47,843 bases of DNA. Origin: Candidatus Poribacteria bacterium (lineage in GTDB: Bacteria; Poribacteria; WGA-4E; PCPOR2b). Positions 26,941 to 35,082 of the stretch are shown piece after piece. The stretch lies in the NCBI GenBank assembly GCA_022826645.1, contig JAJDUM010000025.1, positions 1 through 47,843 on the forward strand, given 5' to 3'. The notes beneath the pieces were generated by a model. The model did no database searches. It was given only the letters and a program-made list of their open reading frames with translations, and was not told the DNA's origin. Within the stretch, counting starts at the first letter, position 1; the number at the start of each line of letters is the position of its first letter. Position numbers and translations under genes: made by a program.

Positions 26941-26961
26941 CAACACTACACCAAACGAGAT

Positions 26962-27078
26962 TCAGGTAGCCATTCTCACCAACCTAAAACGCAGATGGGC
27001 AAAGTCAAGATGAGTTCCTTGGTTTTCCAATGTACTGTTTTGTCTATCGTAATTAGTTCGTTTAAGCATTTCTTGCAT
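26962..27078 (-). CDS. Possible 38-residue small protein or leader peptide
   Basis: ATG at 27078 preceded by AAAGGTGG about 9 bases away, stop at 26962, ending just before the terminator. The peptide starts MQEMLKRTNY and ends FRLVRMAT; it is basic and has no recognised family. Being placed between a promoter and terminator is its main support. Confidence 0.35.
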   Translation of the reverse strand: MQEMLKRTNYDRQNSTLENQGTHLDFAHLRFRLVRMAT

Positions 27079-27158
27079 GACTTTGCACCACCTTTCGATA
27101 TGATTGAGTTGCTGCTTAGACCTAAAATCTGTTCCTAATCGAGGTTGCAATTCCGCTA

Positions 27159-27187
27159 ATTTTAACACACTTAAATCCCATCCTCAA
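27159..27187 (-). promoter_or_regulatory. Sigma-70-type promoter for the rsgA leader
   Basis: On the minus strand TTGAGG (27182-27187), 17-base spacer and TAAAAT (27159-27164). Transcription would start near 27152 towards rsgA. Confidence 0.6.
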
Positions 27188-27302
27188 GAAAAACTTCAGT
27201 CAATTTTCAAATATTCACATCCATGAACAACAGAGATTGATACTGACCTATCAATTTTTATGCCAACCGGATTCCACGCCCCCTTTGCAACCCCAAATTT
27301 CC

Positions 27303-27331
27303 TTGTCATTAGAGGCGGAGTTTGCTATAAT
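27303..27331 (+). promoter_or_regulatory. Sigma-70-type promoter of the lpx-lpt cluster
   Basis: TTGTCA at 27303-27308, a 17-base spacer and a perfect TATAAT at 27326-27331. The expected start site (about 27338) is only about four bases before the best ATG at 27342, implying a leaderless or nearly leaderless mRNA. Confidence 0.75.
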
Positions 27332-27341
27332 AGGAACATGT

Positions 27342-28226
27342 ATGTGGCGCACTCTGAAAGATTACTGTTACGCATTCACGGCAAAATGTATAGGTCAGTG
27401 TATTGCTCGGTTGCCTCGTAAACTTGCTTTATTCTCAGGCGTTTATTTAGCAACAGTTGTTTTTCTGTTGTCCCGCCGCCAAAGGGATAAGGCGTGCAAG
27501 CATTTGGAACAAAGCCTTGAGATTGGGCAGCCGAGAGCACGCAGACTTGTTCGACGTTCCTTCCAGAACATGGGTAAGAACTTGATGGAGTTTATGCAGT
27601 TGCCCCGCATGTCTGCTGAAACTCTCCATCAACTCGTCGCCTTCGAGGGCAGAGAACATATTGATCAGGTACTGGCTCAGGGCAGAGGCGCGATCATCTT
27701 GACGGCACACTTCGGGAATTGGGAACTTCTTGGTGCCAGTATCCTCGCGCATGGTTATACAATCCGCGGCATCACGCGTCAGCTGCGATCGAGACGTTTA
27801 GACACCATTGTTAGTAGTTATCGGGAAAAAGTTGGCTGGCAAGGTATAGACCGAGATCGAGCGGTTCGTGAAGTGTTACGTTGCCTCAATCGAAATGAAC
27901 TGATCGCGATTCTTGCGGATGTGGACACCCGCACCCGAGGGATCTTCGTTGATTTTTTCGGTAGACCTGCCTACACCCCTTATGGTCCGGTCGCTTTCGC
28001 CCTCAAGACAGGGGCTGCGATTTTGCCAACTTTTATTGTCCGTCAACCTGATGATTCACATCGTGCTATTGTCGAAGCACCATTGCTCCTGCAACGAGGT
28101 GAAGGGAGAGAAGAAGATCTCTTGGTCAACACGCAGCGGTTCACCAAAATCATTGAATCTTATATTCGACGCTACCCGGAACAGTGGATCTGGATGCATG
28201 AACGCTGGAAAACACAACCTAAATAA
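27342..28226 (+). CDS. LpxL/HtrB-type lysophospholipid acyltransferase
   Basis: A 294-residue inner-membrane acyltransferase of the lipid A biosynthesis family (LpxL/LpxM), which adds secondary acyl chains to lipid A precursors. The catalytic HX4E is HFGNWE with His123 and Glu128. An N-terminal hydrophobic segment (about 25-45) is the membrane anchor. WMHERWK near the end is family-typical. I chose the ATG at 27342 because the family N-terminus begins here and the promoter's TATAAT ends 11 bases upstream; a 35-codon longer frame runs through the promoter. Its last 29 bases overlap lptC. This is the first gene of the envelope cluster. Confidence 0.9.
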   Translation: MWRTLKDYCYAFTAKCIGQCIARLPRKLALFSGVYLATVVFLLSRRQRDKACKHLEQSLEIGQPRARRLVRRSFQNMGKNLMEFMQLPRMSAETLHQLVAFEGREHIDQVLAQGRGAIILTAHFGNWELLGASILAHGYTIRGITRQLRSRRLDTIVSSYREKVGWQGIDRDRAVREVLRCLNRNELIAILADVDTRTRGIFVDFFGRPAYTPYGPVAFALKTGAAILPTFIVRQPDDSHRAIVEAPLLLQRGEGREEDLLVNTQRFTKIIESYIRRYPEQWIWMHERWKTQPK

Positions 28227-28779
28227 CACACGCTTATATATCGCATTTCAAGTATCCTTCCTTCTGGTGGCTTCGAGTCTACTCACATTTGGCTGTGATA
28301 AAGCAGATGAAGAACCGACACAACCGGTCCAAGAAACGCCTCAACAGATACTGTATCAATTTTCAACCCAACACGCAGACGGAGGCATCACGCGGTGGAC
28401 ACTGGTTGCCGAGCAGGCAACATTCCTGAAAGAAATTGTCCATATGCAGAAGCCAAGGGTTGAGATCTTTGAAGAGGGTAAATGGGCAATAACAATAACA
28501 GGTGAGCGTGGTGAACTTATCGAGTCAAGCAGCGATATTTATATTTTTGAAAATGTTGTTGGAAAGAGCCAAGATGGATATCTGTACACCGATGAACTGC
28601 ACTGGAGGAATAATGATGGCAAGTTATTTGTACCGAATATATCCACGATTGTGCGAGGTGACTCAACAATGGTCGGTCGAGAACTGGAAGGCGATCCGAC
28701 ACTCGAAGTAGTTATAATGAAGAATGTCCAATCTAAAATTTATCCAAAGGATGAGAAATTTGATGCAACTGAGAATTAA
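28198..28779 (+). CDS. lptC: LPS export protein LptC-like lipoprotein
   Basis: A 193-residue protein with a hydrophobic N-terminal segment (13-32) ending in LTFGC, followed by an LptC-type beta-jellyroll (LYQFSTQHADGG, then WTLVAEQATF, then GELIESSSDIYIFENV, then LHWRNNDGKLF). LptC bridges the LptBFG ABC transporter and LptA, moving LPS across the periplasm. Classical LptC is a bitopic protein; here a lipobox-like Cys may make it a lipoprotein. Starts inside the end of the acyltransferase gene and its end overlaps lptA, so translation is coupled. Position before lptA-lptB strongly supports the call. Confidence 0.85.
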   Translation: MNAGKHNLNNTRLYIAFQVSFLLVASSLLTFGCDKADEEPTQPVQETPQQILYQFSTQHADGGITRWTLVAEQATFLKEIVHMQKPRVEIFEEGKWAITITGERGELIESSSDIYIFENVVGKSQDGYLYTDELHWRNNDGKLFVPNISTIVRGDSTMVGRELEGDPTLEVVIMKNVQSKIYPKDEKFDATEN

Positions 28780-29428
28780 TTCTGTAACAGTTCCGAGACC
28801 TATTGTGGCTTTGCTTTGGACGATTGGTCTGTTCCTTAACGTTCTTATGCTCAACAACCGTGCGTTTCCCGTCGAAGAACAAGAACCGACTCCAACTCAA
28901 CAAGAGCCAGTAGACGATAAGGATCTTTCAGAAGGGGATGTGATTGACGTTAAGCATGCGGATCGCTTTGAACAACGCGAAAAAGAAGGGGTGACGATCT
29001 TTACTGGAAACGTCCAAATCGAAAGGCCCGACGGCTTTCTAAATGCCGACAAAGTGACCATTTATGAAAACGTCGAAACGAATGAAACGGTAAGAACCGT
29101 TTCGGAAGGAAACGTCGAACTTCGCGATGGGGATATTTTCGTCACATGTGCTCACGCAACCTTGAACCACCTCACCGATATTATAGACTTTCGTAATGAC
29201 GTTATCGTTCTCCAAAATGAGGATCGGTTGGAAGCGGATAAATTTTCATATAACCGGCGCACCGGCGAACGCTTCGGAGAGGGAAATATAAAGGTTCGGT
29301 TCCGTGTGAAGTCTCAAGAAGAACCCGAGGCGGAGTCACAAGAAGAAGAAACAGATCCACAAGAAGAAGAGGTAGTTTCGCAAGAGGAAGAGGAGGAAGA
29401 AAGCAGTGGCGGTTCTTCAAACCCGTGA
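28763..29428 (+). CDS. lptA: LPS transport periplasmic protein LptA-like
   Basis: A 221-residue protein with a signal peptide (about 11-35) and an OstA/LptA jellyroll domain: VIDVKHADRF, then GVTIFTGNVQIERPDG, then LNADKVTIYE, then VSEGNVELRDG. LptA forms the periplasmic bridge for LPS. An unusual long acidic tail of Glu/Gln-rich repeats (SQEEE, PQEEE) follows from about residue 185. The ATG at 28763 has AAGGA 11 bases upstream; earlier ATGs lack spacing. It overlaps lptC by 17 bases and lptB by 23 bases. Confidence 0.85.
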   Translation: MQLRINSVTVPRPIVALLWTIGLFLNVLMLNNRAFPVEEQEPTPTQQEPVDDKDLSEGDVIDVKHADRFEQREKEGVTIFTGNVQIERPDGFLNADKVTIYENVETNETVRTVSEGNVELRDGDIFVTCAHATLNHLTDIIDFRNDVIVLQNEDRLEADKFSYNRRTGERFGEGNIKVRFRVKSQEEPEAESQEEETDPQEEEVVSQEEEEEESSGGSSNP

Positions 29429-30149
29429 ACTTGTTAAGAGTTATACAAGACGTGGTCCCATTGTTGTCAACCGAGTCAGCCTTGAAGTTGAAACAGGTGA
29501 AATTGTCGGTTTGTTAGGACCAAACGGTGCGGGAAAGTCAACGACATTTTATATGGTTGTTGGACTGATCCGCCCCAATGCGGGACAGATTATTTATGAC
29601 GATGAAGACATCACATTTCTGCCGATGTATAAGCGTGCACGACGGGGAATTGGCTATCTTGCTCAGGAAACCTCTATCTTTCGGAAACTGACAGTTAGAC
29701 AGAACATCGAATCCATTCTTGAGGTACGCAATATTCCCAAAAGTGATCGCGCACAACACAGTGAGCAACTGATGGAAGAGCTTGGCATTTCCGAGTTGGC
29801 GAATCGTAGGGCATATACCCTTTCCGGTGGAGAATGTCGCCGTGCTGAAATAGCAAGAGCGTTGGCAGCATCTCCGTCTTTTATTTTATTGGATGAACCG
29901 TTCTCAGGTATAGATCCAATTGCAGTTCAAGATATTAAGCAGCTTATCTTACACTTACGCAATAGAGACCTTGGTGTGTTAATCACGGACCATAATGCGG
30001 CGGAAATGTTAGGCATCGTAGATCGTGCTTATTTGATTACCGATGGACAGATTACGTTAAGCGGTACTCCTGAAGCACTCGTTGAGAGTGAAATTGCTAG
30101 GGAGCAGTACTTGGGGCATAATTTTGAACTGCGGCGCCCTCGAATATAG
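29406..30149 (+). CDS. lptB: LPS export ABC transporter ATPase LptB
   Basis: A 247-residue cytoplasmic ATPase that powers LPS extraction with LptF/LptG. Walker A GPNGAGKST (38-46), signature LSGGE (139-143), Walker B ending LLDEP (161-165) and H-loop His196 are intact. The start is a GTG at 29406 with AGGAGG nine bases upstream, set inside the lptA tail, so translation is coupled. LptF and LptG are not in this window. The gene is followed by rpoN, the conserved order in many Gram-negative bacteria. Confidence 0.95.
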   Translation: MAVLQTRELVKSYTRRGPIVVNRVSLEVETGEIVGLLGPNGAGKSTTFYMVVGLIRPNAGQIIYDDEDITFLPMYKRARRGIGYLAQETSIFRKLTVRQNIESILEVRNIPKSDRAQHSEQLMEELGISELANRRAYTLSGGECRRAEIARALAASPSFILLDEPFSGIDPIAVQDIKQLILHLRNRDLGVLITDHNAAEMLGIVDRAYLITDGQITLSGTPEALVESEIAREQYLGHNFELRRPRI

Positions 30150-30179
30150 CCCCGGAACCTTACCGGACCGTGTTCGCGA

Positions 30180-30197
30180 GTCCTAGGCGCGTAGGAC
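30180..30197 (+). terminator. Small hairpin between lptB and rpoN
   Basis: Perfect 6-bp stem GTCCTA / TAGGAC with a six-base loop. It lacks a T-run and may be a weak terminator or processing site. Confidence 0.3.
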
Positions 30198-30284
30198 CAA
30201 TTTGATTGCAATAGAGTTACGATGAGCACCTCAACAGATTATTACAAACTTATAAGCGATGCAATCATTTGAGGAGATCAAGTC

Positions 30285-31991
30285 ATGAACGTTGGAATGA
30301 GACAAACCGCGAGTTTACAGCATCGGCTAGTCATGACGCCCAAGCTGCAGCAAGCGATTCAGGTACTTCTGATGTCACGGCTAGATCTGAAGCAGCATTT
30401 GAGCCAGCAATTGGAGCAGAACCCGCTTTTGGATGAGATATCGGAAGATGATGAGCTTGAAGAAATCACCGATTTAGAGGATCTTGATCCAGATGCCCAA
30501 TGGAACGAACCGGAAGAAATCATCGACCGTGAGGACAAAGAGCCAGATTTTGACTGGCAGGATTTTTTGGATGACTCCTTCCATCGAGGTGAAAGTGGAG
30601 AGTTCGAGCATTGGGACAATAACGAGGACCAACGCCCTTCCGATATTGCTGGTTTCCAGACACTACATGATTTTTTGATGCAGCAACTTAGTGTCGCGCC
30701 TTTTTCGGAAAGGGATCGGAAAATTGGTGAACAGATTATCGGCAACCTTGATGATAACGGTCAGTTGCGTGCCAGCCCCTTGTTCGAAATCAATCCATTT
30801 GCACAAAGCGACTTAAACAGTGAAATACTCTCGGAATACTTGCGCAAAACAATCGAAAAGGGGCTCCGTAAGGCGCTTGAAAACAGTGAAATTTCGTTGT
30901 CTCAAATTGGGACTATTACTGTAAAATCGAACGACAACTGCTGGATCATAACCGACCCAGAGGACGGGCAGACTTATACGATCAAAAACGAGGATGGTCA
31001 GCTAAATCTTTACAACATCACGCTCGAGGATATTGCAGATGCTATCGATTGTGATGTGGCCGAAGTAGAAGCTGTTTTGGAGTTTGTTCACAACCATTTT
31101 GAGCCCATCGGAATCGCTTACCGAACAATCCCAGAAACCCTTCTTACGCAGATGAGAGCTGCACAAATTGATAATCCACTTGCGGAAGCGGTTATCAAGT
31201 CCTACTGGGAGGATTTAACAAATAACCACCTACAGCGCATTGCTCAAGGACTTGGGGTACAAATCAGCGAAATTGTGGATGTGCGGGAACTAATTGGCAC
31301 TTTAGATCCCTATCCGGGACGCCACTTCTCTGATCCAAGAGATCCGAGAGCCCCTGAAACGATCATACCTGATGTGACTGTCGAGAAAGTTGATGGGGAA
31401 TACCGAATCACCACGAATGACGACGGTATGCCGCGATTGCGTTTGAACCCAGTCTATATTGATTGGATGACTAACGGACACCAGAACTTAGATAAAAAAA
31501 CTAAGGAGTGGTTAGAGGCTCGTAGAACTCAGGCAAGAGATCTATTACAAAGTATCGTGCAACGTCGTCAAACGATTGCAATGGTAACGGACGCCATTTT
31601 TGAGGTACAGGCAGATTTTTTGGAGCAGGGAGTTGAGGGGCTTAAACCGTTAGTATTAAAGCAGATAGCAGATATGGCGGGTGTCCATGAATCAACTGTT
31701 AGCCGAGTCACTTCTAACAAATACGTCGAGACACCCCAAGGGATCTACAGGTTGAAGTACTTTTTCAGCGGTGAACTCCCGAGCGATTCGGGATCAAATG
31801 TGGCTGCAACCACAGTCAAAGAAAAGATTAAAGATATGATTGAAAATGAGGATGCAGCGAAACCGTTAAGTGATAAGGCAATCTCCGATGCACTGGAAGC
31901 ACAAGGGATTCATACGGCAAGACGAACCGTTGCCAAATACCGTGAAGAACTTGACATTCTGCCATCTCCCAAAAGGAAACGGAAATGGTAG
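30285..31991 (+). CDS. rpoN: RNA polymerase sigma-54 factor with central insertion
   Basis: A 568-residue sigma-54. The N-terminal activator-interacting region has the Gln/Leu-rich start (LQHRLVMTPKLQQAIQVLLM, split: RLVMTPKLQQAIQ). An acidic region follows (50-120). The core-binding domain, HTH (ESTVSRVTSNKYV) and the C-terminal RpoN box ARRTVAKYRE (545-554) are intact. It is about 90 residues longer than E. coli RpoN, mostly due to an insertion of roughly 80 residues (about 163-245) between the NLDDNGQL turn and TLEDIADAI, where homologues continue directly. The ATG follows GAGGAG. Gene order lptA-lptB-rpoN-hpf is the conserved arrangement. Confidence 0.95.
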   Translation: MNVGMRQTASLQHRLVMTPKLQQAIQVLLMSRLDLKQHLSQQLEQNPLLDEISEDDELEEITDLEDLDPDAQWNEPEEIIDREDKEPDFDWQDFLDDSFHRGESGEFEHWDNNEDQRPSDIAGFQTLHDFLMQQLSVAPFSERDRKIGEQIIGNLDDNGQLRASPLFEINPFAQSDLNSEILSEYLRKTIEKGLRKALENSEISLSQIGTITVKSNDNCWIITDPEDGQTYTIKNEDGQLNLYNITLEDIADAIDCDVAEVEAVLEFVHNHFEPIGIAYRTIPETLLTQMRAAQIDNPLAEAVIKSYWEDLTNNHLQRIAQGLGVQISEIVDVRELIGTLDPYPGRHFSDPRDPRAPETIIPDVTVEKVDGEYRITTNDDGMPRLRLNPVYIDWMTNGHQNLDKKTKEWLEARRTQARDLLQSIVQRRQTIAMVTDAIFEVQADFLEQGVEGLKPLVLKQIADMAGVHESTVSRVTSNKYVETPQGIYRLKYFFSGELPSDSGSNVAATTVKEKIKDMIENEDAAKPLSDKAISDALEAQGIHTARRTVAKYREELDILPSPKRKRKW

Positions 31992-32069
31992 AGTAATGAA
32001 TAGCCGATCGATCTGTGGTGGATCGGCAGCATCCAATAAAACAGGAACTTAACAGAGGGGGTCCAAGGT

Positions 32070-32639
32070 ATGCAAATCCATGTTACCAGCCGTCACTTTG
32101 AAATTACGGACGATATTCGAACTTATATTGAGAAGCGTACTAAAAAAATTGAAGCGATTTTTAATCCCATTATCGATTTTCAGGTGGTTATGGAGGCGGA
32201 GAAAAACCGTTACCGAGCGGAAATTACGCTTGCGACACGGAAAGCGGCCTTCCATGCCCAAGGTGAAACGCACGATATTTTCGCGTCGCTCGACGATGTA
32301 ATGGATAAAATTGAAACGCAAATTCGGCGCCATAAAGAACGGATTAAAGATCGGCGCCATCGCCTGTCTCAACGAGAGGTTGCAGTACAGTTAAGCGGCA
32401 ATTCAGATGACACACCAGTCGAATCTGATATAAATGATCCATCAGATAGGCTGACACCCCACTTCAGGGCTCCAGAAAAATTTGCGTCTAAGCCGATGAG
32501 TATAGGGGAGGCTGTGATGCAGCTTCGGACTTCTGGCGATGATCTGTTACTTTTTCTAAACTCAGGAACGAATCAGGTAAATGCTGTGTACGAGGATGAT
32601 AATGGTGAATATGGATGGGTCGAACCCCAATTTGTGTAG
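32070..32639 (+). CDS. hpf: Ribosome hibernation promoting factor, long form
   Basis: A 189-residue long-type HPF. The N-terminal domain (1-110) binds the 30S decoding region to inactivate ribosomes in stationary phase. The C-terminal domain (about 130-189: KPMSIGEAVMQL, then DLLLFLN, then NAVYEDDNGEYGW) mediates 100S dimerisation. A linker joins them. The ATG follows GAGGGGG. It directly follows rpoN, the usual neighbour, 78 bases on. Long HPF is typical of many phyla outside gamma-proteobacteria. Confidence 0.95.
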   Translation: MQIHVTSRHFEITDDIRTYIEKRTKKIEAIFNPIIDFQVVMEAEKNRYRAEITLATRKAAFHAQGETHDIFASLDDVMDKIETQIRRHKERIKDRRHRLSQREVAVQLSGNSDDTPVESDINDPSDRLTPHFRAPEKFASKPMSIGEAVMQLRTSGDDLLLFLNSGTNQVNAVYEDDNGEYGWVEPQFV

Positions 32640-32823
32640 GGACATTCGGGACGGGGCTTCAATGAAGGATAGTCCAGGTCCCATCGATTCACACACGCTC
32701 GATCCTATTCTCCTCTGAGCGTAGCCTGTCCCAACCTATTAGGCGATCCCTCCCTAGACCCTCTCAAACTGCCTCACCCGTTAGCAAGCAAGACTTAGGT
32801 TAACTTATCAAAGGAACTGTCGA

Positions 32824-33837
32824 ATGTCAGACCACATCATGACGGTGCGTCAACTAATTAAATATGCGGGTTACGAACTACAACTTGAAATCATGGCTGG
32901 ACATGATGGGCTAGATCGTGCAATCAAGACAGCGGAATCGAATCGTCCAGGACTTGCCCTTTGTGGCCACTACGACCACTTTGGACACGAACGGGTTCAG
33001 ATTTTGGGACGCGGTGAAATCTCATACATAGAATGCCTTTCTCGTTCAGAGCGAGTGGAGGTTTTACAGGAATTCTTTTCGTATACTCTTCCGTGTGTGG
33101 TTGTTACAAATGGCTTACCAATTCCTTCAGAACTTGTCACCATCGGCAATCATACCGATATACCAATCCTGATAACCCGGCTATCATCGGCGGTTTTTAC
33201 GACTCGGCTGCTGCTGTTCCTTGAGGATGAATTCGGTCCCTCGGAGTACGTCCACGGGAACCTGGTTGATGTGTTTGGGGTTGGCGTTTTGATCCTCGGC
33301 GAAAGCGGAATTGGCAAAAGCGAATGTGCCTTGGAACTTTTGCAGAGGGGGCATCGCCTCATCGCGGACGACACTGTCCTGTTGAAGCGGGTATCTGGGC
33401 ACCGAGTTTTCGGGATGCGCATCCAACCGGTAAAGCACTATATGGAGGTCCGGGGGTTAGGAATCGTCGATGTGATTGGACTCTTTGGGGTCACCGCGGT
33501 CGGCGATCGCACCCAAGTTGAACTAGTCGTAACACTGGAACGCTGGAACGAAAATAAAGTGTACAACCGAACAGGGCTTGATGAGGAGGTTTACACTTTT
33601 CACAATGAGCGGATACCCTACCTTGTCATCCCCGTGGCCCCTGGAAGAAATATCTCAAACCTGATTGAGGCTGCAGCTATGAATCTGTGGGGGCAAAAGC
33701 TGGGATTTCATGCAGCAAAAGAACTCAATGACACCCTCATTGCGGAAATGACGGATAAGAACGATGAAGCTGTGCTTGACGAATGGCAGCACACAACGCT
33801 CCACCGTGAAATTATGAAACCAAAAAGTCAGAACTGA
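32824..33837 (+). CDS. hprK: HPr kinase/phosphorylase
   Basis: A 337-residue bifunctional enzyme that phosphorylates or dephosphorylates Ser46 of HPr or Crh. The N-terminal domain spans 1-130. The catalytic domain holds VHG (His144), the P-loop GESGIGKS (159-166), ADD (181-183) and the HprK signature RGLGIVDVIGLFG (210-222). All are intact. It lies between hpf and the HPr homologue (33 bases on), so kinase and substrate are encoded together. The 184 bases upstream hold no recognised element. Cytoplasmic. A role in carbon or phosphate-linked regulation rather than sugar uptake is likely, since no PTS permease is seen here. Confidence 0.95.
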   Translation: MSDHIMTVRQLIKYAGYELQLEIMAGHDGLDRAIKTAESNRPGLALCGHYDHFGHERVQILGRGEISYIECLSRSERVEVLQEFFSYTLPCVVVTNGLPIPSELVTIGNHTDIPILITRLSSAVFTTRLLLFLEDEFGPSEYVHGNLVDVFGVGVLILGESGIGKSECALELLQRGHRLIADDTVLLKRVSGHRVFGMRIQPVKHYMEVRGLGIVDVIGLFGVTAVGDRTQVELVVTLERWNENKVYNRTGLDEEVYTFHNERIPYLVIPVAPGRNISNLIEAAAMNLWGQKLGFHAAKELNDTLIAEMTDKNDEAVLDEWQHTTLHREIMKPKSQN

Positions 33838-33870
33838 TTTAACAGTCCCCAATCACTAAGGAAGATACTT

Positions 33871-34167
33871 ATGGTTGAACGATTGGTAACAATCCGCAAT
33901 GCGCCCGGTTTGGATGCCCGTCCCGCTGGTGTCCTATCCCAGGCGGCGAGTCAATTCTCTGCCAACATCTACATCCAAAAGGGACTGATGAAAGTAAACG
34001 CAAAAAGTATAATGGGAATCATGATGTTAGCAGCAAGTCAGGGCACTCAACTGACGATTAGGGCAGAGGGTCTCGATGAGGAAGAAGCGGTTGAAGCACT
34101 ATCAGAATTGGTCGAGAGCGGTTTCGATGAGATAGGCAAAAATGCTTCCGACAGCGGCAGATTTTAA
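33871..34167 (+). CDS. Crh-like HPr-family protein (Asp15, Ser46)
   Basis: A 98-residue HPr-fold protein. HPr proteins relay phosphate from enzyme I through His15 and are regulated at Ser46. Here the active-site loop reads PGLDARPAG, so residue 15 is Asp, not His, while KSIMGI places Ser46 exactly. It therefore cannot work as a PTS phosphocarrier but can be a substrate of the adjacent HprK. This is the same logic as Bacillus Crh, which has Gln15. The ATG follows a GGAAG-like site. It is 33 bases after hprK and 31 before a PhyH-like gene. A sequencing error (one base, GAT for CAT) is the main alternative. Confidence 0.88.
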   Translation: MVERLVTIRNAPGLDARPAGVLSQAASQFSANIYIQKGLMKVNAKSIMGIMMLAASQGTQLTIRAEGLDEEEAVEALSELVESGFDEIGKNASDSGRF

Positions 34168-34198
34168 CGGAGCCAGTTTCAGATTAGGAGTGTAGCAG

Positions 34199-35023
34199 AT
34201 GACAGCAGAAGAGAGATACCTGTTTGACCTGCACGGATATTTAGTACTTCGCGGAGTGCTGTCCCTCACTATGTGTCAGCGGCTCAACGAAACGATAGAT
34301 CATCTTGAAACGCTCGACGATAGTCAAACAGCGGTTTTGGGGGCAGAGAGGAAATATCGCGCTTCAGACAACCTCTACGCACAGACGGGTGATCCGCCGA
34401 AGGGAAACTTGGGCGATTATGATTATGAGGTGCTTCGCTACGGTGGACCATTCGAGGAACTCATCGACTTGCCCCAGACGCTTCAGTATATCGAGGAGAT
34501 GATCGGCGAGCCCAGCCGACTCGACGCAGCGAGCTTCATGTCACGGAATAGCGGAGGGGCGTTTCGGTTCCATCACGGGTATGCAGAGCTGTTACCTTAT
34601 AGCGAGTATGCCTTCAGGGATGGCGGGTTCAAGTGTGTAAGCGTAAAAATCGGGTATGCGTTGACGGACGTTGATATCGAAGACGGTTGTTTCGCGGTTA
34701 TCCCCGGAAGCCATAAGAGTAATTTTACCAATCCGCTCGTGGGACAGATTCCCGATCCCGACCATCCACTTGTGAAGCCGCTGCCGTGTAAAGCTGGCGA
34801 TGCTATTATTTTCTCCGAAGACCTATCTCACGGCGCCGTGGAGAACCACGGCTCAAAGGTCCGCCGAACGCTGTTTTATTCCTATGCACCGGCGTTTCAT
34901 TGCACTTGGCACGGCTTAGCAATGACAGCCGAGGGCTTTGAACAGCGTGCGACTCCGCGCCGCCTTGAACTTATCCAAGGACCTCCCCCGTTTGATCACG
35001 CTTCGGAAGCCGATGTTCACTAA
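34199..35023 (+). CDS. Phytanoyl-CoA dioxygenase (PhyH)-like protein
   Basis: A 274-residue member of the PhyH family of Fe(II)/2-oxoglutarate-dependent oxygenases. The double-stranded beta-helix shows FHHGYAE (about 123-129) for the first metal-binding part, which here has no clear HxD. The distal His is in DLSHGAVENHG (about 225), with the 2-oxoglutarate-binding Arg shortly after (KVRR). VIPGSHKSNF is family-typical. The ATG follows GGAG. It starts 31 bases after the HPr homologue and may be in the same transcript. Substrate unknown; these families are greatly expanded in the suspected host group. Confidence 0.85.
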   Translation: MTAEERYLFDLHGYLVLRGVLSLTMCQRLNETIDHLETLDDSQTAVLGAERKYRASDNLYAQTGDPPKGNLGDYDYEVLRYGGPFEELIDLPQTLQYIEEMIGEPSRLDAASFMSRNSGGAFRFHHGYAELLPYSEYAFRDGGFKCVSVKIGYALTDVDIEDGCFAVIPGSHKSNFTNPLVGQIPDPDHPLVKPLPCKAGDAIIFSEDLSHGAVENHGSKVRRTLFYSYAPAFHCTWHGLAMTAEGFEQRATPRRLELIQGPPPFDHASEADVH

Positions 35024-35082
35024 CATCGGTCCCGCTGAATCCAAAGCAGGCATACCCCTTGAGAAAGCGCAGGTTGAGTTTC

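Larger units (their letters stand above)
26905..27152 (-). ncRNA. Leader or small transcript upstream of rsgA
   Basis: A promoter (27159-27187) and a strong intrinsic terminator (26905-26940) bracket about 248 bases on the minus strand. It contains a possible 38-codon ORF at 26962-27078 with AAAGGTGG upstream. It is either an independent small RNA, a small-protein mRNA, or an attenuated leader for rsgA. I do not recognise a known RNA family. A GTG-started longer frame would begin inside the promoter and is rejected. Confidence 0.45.

Noticed and set aside
26962..27168. 68-codon GTG-started ORF upstream of rsgA
   Set aside because: Its start lies inside the promoter -10 region. Only the shorter ATG form could be translated from the predicted transcript.
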